Shown in pieces: positions 7,906 through 15,854 of a DNA stretch of 64,000 bases. The notes beneath the pieces were generated by a model. The model ran no database searches and was not told the DNA's origin. It was given only the letters and a program-made list of their open reading frames with translations. The translations under genes were made by a program, and so were the position numbers. Source of the DNA: CAVQBL01 sp963710715 (GTDB lineage: Bacteria > Pseudomonadota > Gammaproteobacteria > DSM-16500); assembly GCA_963710715.1 (NCBI GenBank), contig CAVQBL010000013.1:62001-126000 (forward strand), written 5' to 3'. Every line of letters begins with the position of its first letter. Positions within the stretch are counted from its first letter, which is position 1.

Positions 7906-7935
7906 CTAGTCACTACGCATTTTTGTAGTGACTAG
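7906..7935. terminator. 11-bp perfect hairpin between convergent genes
   Basis: CTAGTCACTAC and GTAGTGACTAG pair perfectly around an 8-nt loop (GCATTTTT). It sits between the ends of the genes at 7092 and 7949, as expected of a shared terminator, but lacks a T tract on either side. Confidence 0.4.
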
Positions 7936-7948
7936 ACGGGTGAGGGTC

Positions 7949-8908
7949 TCAACGGCGGCTGTTGCTCGAATCATTGGGTTTTTCTTTAGGAATATCAGCC
8001 GCTTTTGTTTTATTATTTTTTAAGACCTCAAATAAATTTTCATAGACATTATTGGCACTCCAAACATACCAACCCGAAACATTATTGGAATCTTCGACAG
8101 CGCGAATTTCTTGCAATAAGTATTTTTGTTTTTGTGTATCAGAAGTTTTTTTAATGTAATGGAAGTTTGCTGCTTCAATAAATGCGTGCACTTTAAAGGG
8201 CGCATTATCATTAAATTGTCCTTCTAAAGCATTTAAAGAATTATTAATAGTTTTGTAAGGTTCAGCAGAATATTTTTGATACGGCCAAAAATGGGATGGA
8301 TAAACCATAGGGTTTACACCATCTACGCTGTCAGCAAACATTTTGATATCTTGACCAATGTGCATAGAAGGATAATAACTGACCTCACCAAAGATATCGA
8401 TTTCCATTGGTACATGTTCTGCATTGATGTTTGCTTTAAACCATTTAATTATTTGATAAACGTCTTTGGCATGTTGTGGGTTGGCGGGTTCTTTAGAGCT
8501 ATAACGAATATAATCAAGTTGTATAGCGTCGGCGCCTGCTTTAATTGCATCCTCAGCTAATTTAAGTTTTTCTTCCCAGTGAGCTTTTGAATGAATTTGT
8601 TCGGCGTTGCCCCCATCAGAGAAGACTACAATTCGAGTCACATCCTTAATGCCAGCCGCTTTGACTTTGGCTATTGCAGGGGCGTAATGCGAGCTGTAAT
8701 AATCATGATCGACTACAAATGTATTAATTCCAGTATCTTTGGCTTCTCGGATTAAATATTCCAATCTATCAGGTTTTTCTAACACGTATTGTGTTAAGTA
8801 AATGCCTTTATCCCAACCATGTGGGTGCGCAGTAACGTTAAAGAGCGTTAGCGTAGATAATATGCATTTGAATATAAAATTGCTGCACCATATATTCCAC
8901 ATATACAT
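7949..8908 (-). CDS. Exported glycoside-hydrolase-like protein (DUF4015 type)
   Basis: 319 residues from the start at 8908, which follows an AGAAGGAAG Shine–Dalgarno; the frame is open 16 codons further but without a ribosome site. An N-terminal signal peptide ends near FNVTAHPHG. The body is a TIM-barrel-like sequence of the putative glycoside hydrolase DUF4015 group: GIYLTQYVL at the first strand, TFVVDHDYY, ADAIQLDYIRYSS, EIDIFGEVSYY, VDGVNPMVYPSHF, SGWYVWSANN at the end. The Asp/Glu pairs in these strands are the likely catalytic and binding residues. It probably acts in the periplasm or outside the cell on a polysaccharide; the substrate is unknown. Confidence 0.75.
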   Translation of the reverse strand: MYMWNIWCSNFIFKCILSTLTLFNVTAHPHGWDKGIYLTQYVLEKPDRLEYLIREAKDTGINTFVVDHDYYSSHYAPAIAKVKAAGIKDVTRIVVFSDGGNAEQIHSKAHWEEKLKLAEDAIKAGADAIQLDYIRYSSKEPANPQHAKDVYQIIKWFKANINAEHVPMEIDIFGEVSYYPSMHIGQDIKMFADSVDGVNPMVYPSHFWPYQKYSAEPYKTINNSLNALEGQFNDNAPFKVHAFIEAANFHYIKKTSDTQKQKYLLQEIRAVEDSNNVSGWYVWSANNVYENLFEVLKNNKTKAADIPKEKPNDSSNSRR

Positions 8909-9072
8909 ATAGACTTCCTTCTTGGGTTGTCCATCTCTATATAGTATGTATAGCACAGAAAAATAAGAATGCGATTTGCCAATGAATACAATGAAATAGC
9001 AGTTTTAAGGCTAATTGTTTGTTATTTTTTTATACAAACGAAGCAAAGAAGTAAAATTTTAAAACCTAAATT

Positions 9073-9140
9073 GCGTAGGGGCGCACCTACGTGTGCGCTC
9101 TTGTTCAACCATGGGCAGACACATGGGTCTGCCCCTACAC
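9073..9140. repeat. GTAGGGGC palindromic repeat
   Basis: A 68-bp imperfect inverted repeat beginning CGTAGGGGCGCACC and ending GGTCTGCCCCTACACG, between two minus-strand genes. The GTAGGGG...CCCCTAC ends recur in a shorter hairpin at 40271–40300. Likely a dispersed intergenic repeat. Confidence 0.6.
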
Positions 9141-9161
9141 GTAACACTGGCGTTAATTAAA

Positions 9162-10520
9162 CTAGGTAATATTCCATGTTAATTGTGCGCCAAGAGTAGG
9201 TATTGACATTTGGCGACCCTTTCCTACCAGACGATTGCCTGTTATAGGACTTTTGTGATTTATCCTGACTGTTTTAAAAAATCCTTGAGTAGTTGCAAAA
9301 TCAAAATGTAATTTTTTAGAATACTTATAGCGAGCGCCGAGACACACTCCGAATGTAGTAGGATCCAGTATCATAATTTCTCTATGTGCATTAGTAGTCA
9401 TGCCTGTATTATAGTCAACGCCGCCACGCACCAACCACTGGTCGGTAAGCTGATAACTCGAACCTAATGCAAAAAACCAAGTATCACGATAATTGGCAGG
9501 AATCTGAGCATTTTGTGTTACGCCGGGTATTGCCGTAGCAATATTGTAGCCATGATCTGCTTTATAAATACCCCAACCTTCATATTCGACTGATCCCATC
9601 ACGGCCCAACATGGCGTGATCTCGTGATAAGCACTTAAGGTGGTTATAGAAGCCAACGGGATAGTAAGTTTAAAGTTATGAGAAGTTAGCATCCCATTAG
9701 GAACTAAAGAGGGCAAGTTACTGTTGGTCACATAGAATCGGCTTGTACCGTTTAAATGTGTCACAATGGCAGAGCGATAGGATAAGCCTACTCGGGTTTG
9801 TGGAGTAAATTGATACAGTGCACCAATATGCCAACCAAAGTTGTTATAGCTTGATGCCTCATTTGTATTGGTTGAATCTCCTAGAGTAAGGGATTGAGTG
9901 CGTATTGCTGTTTTTGCCTTCGCAGAATAGTACAGCATATCCGGTCCAAGACCTATAGAGAACTTATCGTTAATTGCATAGGCTAAGCTTGGACTTATTT
10001 CATACCCTGCTTGGAGGGCGTGAGTAACTTCATAACGAGGCAAGGAAGTGATTCTATAATTAAGGCCTAAACCATACGGAACTAGAATACTAATGCCAAA
10101 TGCCCACTTATCACAGAGAGGATAAACATAGTGAAAATTGGGAATAACACCTTTGGTAGTTGTTGAGCTTGCTCCTGATGCAGTCACAGGAACTGCAAAC
10201 GATGAAAATGGGGGTCCCTGAAGGGCCAATATTCCTGGATTAGACATAGTGCCGGAGAATTTTTGGCGAGCTGACACAGCGACAGCGGACACAATCATTT
10301 GTTGATTCTGAATGCGAATTAAACCAGCAGGGTTGTTAAAATTGGTTGATGCATCTTCAGCAATCGCAGCACGACTTGAACGCCCATCACCCAGTTCCAC
10401 AACACCTGGACCAAATGGAATGGTCAATCCCGACGCTAATACACTCTGCGACGTGGAAGCAAGCGCGGCACTTATAATTCCTATTTTCAAGATCTGATTG
10501 AGTATATTTTTGATTTGCAT
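9162..10520 (-). CDS. FadL/OmpP1-family outer-membrane porin
   Basis: About 452 residues. ATG 10520 follows AGGAGG; a GTG at 10529 is closer to that site than is usual. A signal peptide (ILKIGIISAALASTSQSVLASG) leads into GRSSRAAIAEDASTNFNNPAGL, the hallmark N-terminal hatch region with NPAGL of the OMPP1/FadL/TodX family. The rest has alternating amphipathic strands of a beta-barrel and ends in LGAQLTWNIT, with a hydrophobic C-terminus. These proteins carry long-chain fatty acids or other hydrophobic compounds across the outer membrane. It stands alone, without fatty-acid genes nearby. Confidence 0.9.
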   Translation of the reverse strand: MQIKNILNQILKIGIISAALASTSQSVLASGLTIPFGPGVVELGDGRSSRAAIAEDASTNFNNPAGLIRIQNQQMIVSAVAVSARQKFSGTMSNPGILALQGPPFSSFAVPVTASGASSTTTKGVIPNFHYVYPLCDKWAFGISILVPYGLGLNYRITSLPRYEVTHALQAGYEISPSLAYAINDKFSIGLGPDMLYYSAKAKTAIRTQSLTLGDSTNTNEASSYNNFGWHIGALYQFTPQTRVGLSYRSAIVTHLNGTSRFYVTNSNLPSLVPNGMLTSHNFKLTIPLASITTLSAYHEITPCWAVMGSVEYEGWGIYKADHGYNIATAIPGVTQNAQIPANYRDTWFFALGSSYQLTDQWLVRGGVDYNTGMTTNAHREIMILDPTTFGVCLGARYKYSKKLHFDFATTQGFFKTVRINHKSPITGNRLVGKGRQMSIPTLGAQLTWNIT

Positions 10521-10830
10521 AAATGCCACACCCTCCTTGGTATTGATCGAATCGTAAATATTTTAACTAAAAATATCATAAGTAGATTCGATGATTAGAT
10601 TCCTGCTTCAGTGTACCATGCTTAACAGCAGCTTTAGGCCACTGTCCCGACAGAGGATACTCCACAGGCTGCCATTTCTTATGTATTGAAGCATTTACAA
10701 TTTTACAGAGATTTAATTAGATTTCAAGCTAACTGTTAGAAGAGGAGAAGGGGGCACGAGACGTGACCTCATTTTATTTATATTTTATACTAGCACCGCT
10801 GTTGGATATTCACTTGAGAGACACAAATAT
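10521..10830. other. Divergent intergenic region with a promoter for the NAD(P)-binding gene
   Basis: 310 bp between divergent genes. On the plus strand GTGACC (10763–10768), a 17-bp spacer and TATACT (10786–10791) form a reasonable promoter for the gene at 10831. I see no clear minus-strand promoter and no strong palindrome. Confidence 0.4.
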
Positions 10831-11460
10831 ATGATTGCAGTAATAAGTGGAGCTACAGGTCTTGTCGGTTCTCTTTTAGTTAATAAACTTTTAATAGATA
10901 ATGATATTACGCAAGTTATCTCTGTTTCTCGCAATTCACTTCATATTGAGAATCCTAAGCTGAAAGAGATTATAATTACAACTCTTTCTGATTTATCTTT
11001 GCATCAATCAGAGCTTCAAGGGGATATTTATTTTTGCTGTTTAGGAACGACGATTAAAGACGCTGGTAGTCAAGAAAATTTTAAAAAAGTAGATTATGAT
11101 GCTGTCATTGAGTTCGCTCGAATTGCAAAGATTCATAATGCACAATCTTTTGTTGTCATATCTGCTGCGGGGGCTAATATGAGCTCTTTATTCTTCTATA
11201 GCCGTGTAAAAGGTGAAGTTGAAAATGCTTTACAGAAAATGCATCTAAAGAGGTTAGTTATTTTTAGGCCTAGTGTTTTAGTTGGAAATAGAAAAACTTT
11301 CCGTTTGGGCGAGCGCATCTTTATTGAAATTTTAAAGACAATTTCCCTCTTTACTTCACGGTCTCTCAAAAAGCGTATGCTAACGGACGCACAAGACTTA
11401 ACTACGCAAATGTTAATCGAAGGGAAAAAATCACAAGCGGGTATTTTCTTTATTCGATAA
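10831..11460 (+). CDS. NAD(P)-binding Rossmann-fold protein (atypical SDR / NAD(P)H-binding)
   Basis: 209 residues. The N-terminus MIAVISGATGLVGSLLVNKL is the GxxGxxG dinucleotide loop of an atypical short-chain dehydrogenase. FCCLGTTIKDAGSQENFKKV, then FVVISAAGANMSSLFFYSRVKGEVE (a Ser...Tyr-x-x-x-Lys arrangement, YSRVK) match the HTATIP2/YwnB-like NAD(P)H-binding group. Length and motifs are complete. The substrate is not predictable; members act as quinone or other oxidoreductases or as redox sensors. Single gene with its own promoter. Confidence 0.8.
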   Translation: MIAVISGATGLVGSLLVNKLLIDNDITQVISVSRNSLHIENPKLKEIIITTLSDLSLHQSELQGDIYFCCLGTTIKDAGSQENFKKVDYDAVIEFARIAKIHNAQSFVVISAAGANMSSLFFYSRVKGEVENALQKMHLKRLVIFRPSVLVGNRKTFRLGERIFIEILKTISLFTSRSLKKRMLTDAQDLTTQMLIEGKKSQAGIFFIR

Positions 11461-11483
11461 TTACCCGCAGTAACGGTTTTATA

Positions 11484-12572
11484 TTAAATTTTAGATTTGA
11501 ATAGTGGATTAATAACTTGGCTTGATGAATCTCCTTCTTCAGCCACTGTTGTTATTACCTTCCGTTCTGTACGCTGTTTTTCTTCTAAATTTTTGGCTGT
11601 AGGTGGCTTTGGCATTTGCTGCACTTTTTTACCTAAAGCGATTTCTTGCGCATCTACCGACACAGCAGGTCCTCCAGGAGGGGCAGATTGTGGTGCTGCT
11701 ACTTTAACAACAGTAGGCGCAGATGCTGGCGGCTTATTAATTGCCTGCCCTTCTAGACTTTGATCGTCTATTACCCCTTCTAATTGCGCACTATCTCTTG
11801 CATTAAGATCAGGAGCTGAAGGTTCTGTCACGGGTGGTTCTGACACAATCTTCTTCTGATCTTGTAGGCTTTCGTTCTTTACCTCTGTAATCTGTTGTTT
11901 AGGTACAAAATTGACAGGTGCAGATGCTGGTAATTCAGGCCTAGCAAAAAATCTTTGTAGAATTCCACTCACTATATTTTTATCTGATTTTTTTTCATCG
12001 TAGGCAACTTTATTTTTTCCAATAACATTTTCTGCCTGCAAAAGCAAAAATTTATCTAATAAATTTTTAAAATCGGGACGTTTTGGGCACTGTTTAAGAT
12101 CGCTTATAATTTTTTGGATAAAAATTCCTTTCCAATCTTGCCATCCCTTAAGATGACTAATAGCATCATGAATCAGGTTGAAATTTCTCACGATACTTTC
12201 AAAACCATCATTGATATTACTAAAATTAAGTTTACTAGGCTTAAAATTAATGAAATGATCACGAAGCTTTAGTAAATCTTGCGGAAATCTTTTTGGGTTT
12301 TTTTGAATAAGATCACTCACTTTCTTGGATATAGTATCTATACAAGATCTAAGTTCAGGATCTTGAATAAAAAGATTGGAACGCTTGTTATGGAATTTTG
12401 GAATGTAAAACTCAAAATAACATAGATCAAGAAAATCTGTACCTCTATTAATATTTTTAACAATATTGTCCTTAAATTGTTTGAATACACGCTCCAACTT
12501 TTTTACACGCAAATTATCCAAGCCTTGGAATGCATCCTGGTTATTTTGCTGATTACGATTGCTTCTGCTCAT
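11484..12572 (-). CDS. Hypothetical protein, helical N-half and proline-rich C-half
   Basis: 362 residues, unrecognised. Residues 1–190 are charged and helical (LRVKKLERVFKQFKDNIVKN; SDLIQKNPKRFPQDLLKL). From about 215 the sequence is low-complexity and Pro/Ala/Val-rich (PPASAPTVVKVAAPQSAPPG) and probably disordered. No signal peptide or membrane segment. Start at ATG 12572. Its composition resembles the other orphan genes of this window at 7092 and 27173. A secreted effector is possible but unproven. Confidence 0.6.
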   Translation of the reverse strand: MSRSNRNQQNNQDAFQGLDNLRVKKLERVFKQFKDNIVKNINRGTDFLDLCYFEFYIPKFHNKRSNLFIQDPELRSCIDTISKKVSDLIQKNPKRFPQDLLKLRDHFINFKPSKLNFSNINDGFESIVRNFNLIHDAISHLKGWQDWKGIFIQKIISDLKQCPKRPDFKNLLDKFLLLQAENVIGKNKVAYDEKKSDKNIVSGILQRFFARPELPASAPVNFVPKQQITEVKNESLQDQKKIVSEPPVTEPSAPDLNARDSAQLEGVIDDQSLEGQAINKPPASAPTVVKVAAPQSAPPGGPAVSVDAQEIALGKKVQQMPKPPTAKNLEEKQRTERKVITTVAEEGDSSSQVINPLFKSKI

Positions 12573-12954
12573 ACTACCCTCGCTAATTTCTAATAATATG
12601 ACTCTTTTAATTAAGTATAATTCTTGTTCTGATTTTTTTAATCATCTCACAAGAATATTATACCTTTTGAACCTTAATGATTTATTAAGAGCTCTGTACA
12701 CGCAAAGATTTATAAACTTATGAAAAGATGATAAAAAAATGATGATTAAACAGATGATGCCAGAAAATCATTTGTACAAAGGAACAACTTTAACGACCCA
12801 CCAGCATCTCCTAGCGTATGATAGAGCATGTTGATAAGCTGTTTTAGTGTTCTGCCTATAGTAATTTTATAATAAGAATACTAAAACATTAATATTGATT
12901 TAGTGTTCTAAATATAATAATATTATAATACGAATACTAACCCAAGGTTAAGCT
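12573..12954. other. Intergenic region holding a tandem operator-like repeat
   Basis: 382 bp. Its last 110 bp contain two copies of a 56-bp unit. Each begins TAGTGTTCT (12845 and 12901) and ends (A/C)GAATACTA (12875–12883 and 12931–12939), and the two ends are inverted repeats of each other. The AT-rich centres contain TATAAT-like boxes. The second copy ends 15 bp before the ATPase start. I see nothing else in the region. Confidence 0.5.
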
Positions 12955-14424
12955 ATGAACCTCCTAATTGGACGAGATGAAGAGATTGCTATATTGCAGG
13001 ATCTTTTTGATTCTAATAAGCCCGAATTTTTGGCACTTTATGGTCGGCGGCGAGTCGGCAAAACTTATTTGATCCGCCAGTCTTTTGAAAAAAAGGCAGC
13101 GGTATTTTTCAATGTGACCGGTTCAAAAGATGGTCCACGATCGAAACAAATAATACACTTTATACAGCAAATTGGGAAAGTGTTTTATGGTGGTGCGTCT
13201 CTTGCTATTCCCAAAAATTGGGATGATGCTTTCAATGTGTTAACTGATGCTATTAATAAACAAGCAAAAAACAAAAAAATAATATTATTTTTAGATGAAT
13301 TGCCTTGGATGGCAACTAAAAAATCGATGCTTTTGCAGGGATTAGATTATTATTGGAATCAGCATTGGTCTAATGATAAAAGAATAAAGCTTATTGTTTG
13401 TGGTTCAAGTGCTTCTTGGATTATTCAAAAAATTATTAACAATAAGGGTGGTCTACACAATCGCATTACACGAAAAATTTATTTAGAACCTTTTACACTT
13501 TCTGATACTAAATGCTTTTTAGAAAAGCAGGGTGTCAAGCTTAAGAATCAACAAATTTTAATGATATATATGGTGACAGGCGGTGTTCCTTATTATTTAT
13601 CTCATATTAAAAAAGGATTCTCTTCAGCTCAGATTATTGAGAAACTTGCATTTACAGAAAAAGGCATTTTATTAGAAGAATTCGATAATTTATTTTCTTC
13701 TCTTTTCGATCATTCAGAGATTTATATTCAATTGATAAAAATTATTGCCAGTCGTCGATATGGTATTGGGCAGCGTGAATTATTAAAGGCTGTTGGTACA
13801 TCAGCAATAGGTAGTGTGGGTGTTAAAGCGCTAAAGGATCTGGAAGAAACAGGCTTTATTATGAGTTTTATGCCGCACTACCATAAACGACAAGGCATTT
13901 ATTATCGACTTGTCGACGAATACACCTATTTTTATCTCAAATGGGTTATGCCTATTAAAAAAGCTTTACAAAGAAAATCTTTGGATAAAGGAAATTGGCA
14001 AGCCATGCAAAAAACTCCTGAATGGCATAATTGGCTAGGTTATGCTTTTGAGGCGGTTTGTTATAAGCACATTTCTGTTATCCGAAAAGCTCTTTCAATC
14101 AGTCCTGATGCAATTGCAAACACGTGGCGTTATGTTCCACGCAAGGACACAAAAACACGCGGCGCGCAAATCGATTTATTGTTTGATCGTAAGGATGATG
14201 CTATTACACTTTGCGAAATCAAATACAGCGATGAGCCATTTGTAATCACGAAAGATTATGTAGAAGCGTTAAAACGTAAAATGGAAGTTTTTAAAGAACA
14301 GACGCGAACTAAGAAGCAATTATTCTTAGCTTTTGTTTCTGCGAATGGAATTAAAAATAATTATTATGCAGAAGATATGATTAGTGGTGTGGTTACTTTA
14401 GAAAATTTTTTCAAAGATAAGTGA
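12955..14424 (+). CDS. AAA ATPase with C-terminal DUF234 nuclease-like domain
   Basis: 489 residues. Residues 1–220 are a STAND/AAA-type ATPase of the group common in archaea and mobile regions. Walker A is YGRRRVGKT (29–37) and Walker B is IILFLDELPW (about 107–116). A middle winged-helix part contains GIGQRELLKAVG. The C-terminus is DUF234, with AQIDLLFDRKDD then CEIKYS (about 405–422), a PD-(D/E)xK-like arrangement of D and E-x-K. The biochemical role is unknown; the family is often linked to mobile elements. The tandem inverted repeats directly upstream look like its operator. Confidence 0.85.
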   Translation: MNLLIGRDEEIAILQDLFDSNKPEFLALYGRRRVGKTYLIRQSFEKKAAVFFNVTGSKDGPRSKQIIHFIQQIGKVFYGGASLAIPKNWDDAFNVLTDAINKQAKNKKIILFLDELPWMATKKSMLLQGLDYYWNQHWSNDKRIKLIVCGSSASWIIQKIINNKGGLHNRITRKIYLEPFTLSDTKCFLEKQGVKLKNQQILMIYMVTGGVPYYLSHIKKGFSSAQIIEKLAFTEKGILLEEFDNLFSSLFDHSEIYIQLIKIIASRRYGIGQRELLKAVGTSAIGSVGVKALKDLEETGFIMSFMPHYHKRQGIYYRLVDEYTYFYLKWVMPIKKALQRKSLDKGNWQAMQKTPEWHNWLGYAFEAVCYKHISVIRKALSISPDAIANTWRYVPRKDTKTRGAQIDLLFDRKDDAITLCEIKYSDEPFVITKDYVEALKRKMEVFKEQTRTKKQLFLAFVSANGIKNNYYAEDMISGVVTLENFFKDK

Positions 14425-14486
14425 GTATGGTGAAGCCCCGGAAAAGTCCCGCAGGCTTTGTGAGGACGTAAAAGGATGGCGAGCAA

Positions 14487-14645
14487 GTGTATAAAGAAGC
14501 AAAAAGGGTGCTGGAAAAAATTGTAAAATGTGGTAATGCTATTGATATTAGCTTTACCTTCCATTATCTCCGCAGAATGTTTGCCACAGTAGAAAGCCTT
14601 GATATTTTGGGTTATGCACCTTTGCCACTACCTTTTTTTAACTAA
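14487..14645 (+). pseudogene. Tyrosine-recombinase remnant (P4-integrase type)
   Basis: This 52-codon frame reads KRVLEKIVKCGNAIDISFTF, then HYLRRMFATVESLDILGYA. It matches the catalytic HxxR region of P4-like integrases (HDLRRTF.T.AESLDI..YA). The preceding 300 residues, the catalytic Tyr end and any start codon are gone. A trace of an earlier integration. Confidence 0.65.
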
Positions 14646-14664
14646 GAAATAAGGACAACAAATC

Positions 14665-14934
14665 ATGAACAAGCAGATGATGTCAGAGAATAGTGTTGTT
14701 GTTTTTGGTGAGCATAGAATACGCAGAGTTTTTATAGATGATGCGTGGTGGTTTTCTGTGGTTGATGTGATTCAAGCATTAACAGATAGTTCTAACGCTA
14801 GGGATTATTGGTACAAAATGAAGGTAAGAGTAAAAGATGAAGAGGCGAGTGAACTGTCGACATTTTGTCGACAGTTGAAATTAAAAGCCCCGGATGGAAA
14901 TCGGACTCTGTTTATTTCTTGGTTGCAATGTTAA
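14665..14934 (+). pseudogene. BRO-N antirepressor, truncated
   Basis: A good start (ATG 14665) gives MNKQMMSENSVVVFGEHRIR, then WWFSVVDVIQALTDSSNARD and FCRQLKLKAPDG, the N-terminal BRO/antirepressor domain found in phages and integrative elements. Homology stops at about residue 77 (DGN), and 12 unrelated residues follow. The remainder of the domain is missing, where an integrase fragment from the other strand begins. Probably non-functional, though a short BRO-N could still bind DNA. Confidence 0.7.
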
Positions 14935-15123
14935 TAATTCATGCGCACGTAACCCAGAGGCGTGCGCAATTTGAGTTGCTAAACAATTTTTTTCAGTTTG
15001 AGCACCTGCAATTAAATTAATTTGTTCGGTGGAGTAAGCGCGGCTTTTAAGTGCTTCGACAAGCTCTGATTTAATAACAGGTAACTTGATACCTAAGTGC
15101 ATTTGAATCGCTTTAAATTGCAT
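14881..15123 (-). pseudogene. Tyrosine-recombinase remnant, N-proximal part
   Basis: 80 codons: MQFKAIQMHLGIKLPVIKSE, then YSTEQINLIAGAQTEKNCLA and IAHASGLRAHELLTLQP. The end matches the first catalytic-arginine region (GLRAHELL) of a phage-type integrase. It then runs out of homology at the BRO junction. The missing C-terminal half of the same kind of integrase is found at 19821–20146 on the same strand, but upstream rather than downstream, so the two are not simply one interrupted gene. Confidence 0.6.
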
Positions 15124-15197
15124 CTTAGCTATTCATGCGGGTCTTGTTGGGAACTATGAGCCGATTCAACAGGTTTTTAAGATATTGCTAGATCAAT

Positions 15198-15386
15198 CTA
15201 TTCCTTAGCAGATTGATATATTTTTTTATCTTTTCGATGCGGAATTTCAAAACGAAGGATTTTATCTGATTTTTTTTCGATGCCTTCCACCCCACAAGAA
15301 GTTCTAACCGAGCGCGCGACAAGTTCCGTACGCGTTTTAGCGTCCTTAAGGTAAGGATTAGTATCGATAAGTGATTTGCTTTTCAT
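15198..15386 (-). CDS. Small conserved-looking protein, 62 residues
   Basis: MKSKSLIDTNPYLKDAKTRT then ELVARSVRTSCGVEGIEK. Small basic proteins with the NPYLK...S.CGVEGI pattern recur beside toxin–antitoxin and mobile genes, as far as I recall, but no function is known to me. No membrane segment. A TATAAT-like box (ATTATAA) lies just upstream of the start at 15386. It is outside the left end of the tRNA-Phe island. Confidence 0.5.
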   Translation of the reverse strand: MKSKSLIDTNPYLKDAKTRTELVARSVRTSCGVEGIEKKSDKILRFEIPHRKDKKIYQSAKE

Positions 15387-15451
15387 AATAATAATTATAA
15401 CAGCTACTTGATTGAATGTTTAATCAACTTATTGATTTAAAAGTATTATTC

Positions 15452-15497
15452 TGGTGGCCAGAGGTGGAATCGAACCACCGACACAAGGATTTTCAGT
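15452..15497 (-). repeat. Displaced 3' end of tRNA-Phe (left attachment-site copy)
   Basis: 46 nt identical to 25616–25661, the 3' part of tRNA-Phe from its CCA end to the anticodon stem. The 30 bp beyond the CCA end are also similar on both sides. A partial tRNA copy 10,164 bp from the full gene is the footprint left by site-specific integration into a tRNA 3' end. Confidence 0.85.
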
Positions 15498-15854
15498 ATA
15501 CGAGTTAATTTTACTGTAAAGCTCCAAATTATTCTAGTTGATTCATAATATTGATATTTTGTAAAAACTCAATCCCCATTGAGTTCTTTTGAACACCTCA
15601 TTTTTCTATGTTTTTCTTGGCACGATTACACAGGAATTACACATAAGTTTGGCAGTGTCTCGCGCGCCAAATGCACCATTTGATATGGCGGAGACTCACG
15701 TGGAGTGCGAAATGCTGTTAACCGTTTGATTAATTCAGCCGGTGATTATTATCTGTGGATAAGCCTGTCTCTTTTGCACCTGGTTTACATCTGTTCAAAA
15801 AACAACTACAATTGTGCAATTAAAGAACTCTATAAAACAAAACGAGGCCATTCA
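15498..15854. other. Island left margin, no gene
   Basis: This 357-bp stretch contains the 28-bp repeat at 15619–15646 and the leader of the ankyrin gene. The ankyrin reading frame is open from 15705, but that part lacks a ribosome site. No RNA gene or convincing small gene is visible. Confidence 0.4.
15619..15646 (+). repeat. 28-bp island-end direct repeat, left copy
   Basis: Begins GGCACGATTACACAGG and ends CACATAA. It differs by one base from 25522–25549 near the right end of the island, same orientation. A shorter variant is at 20574. Possibly recombinase arm sites or the end of an older element. Confidence 0.7.

Noticed and set aside
7906..7935. CRISPR-like or att-like repeat
   Set aside because: It is a single hairpin between two convergent genes; no spacers or repeated units exist, and no CRISPR array is visible anywhere in the window.
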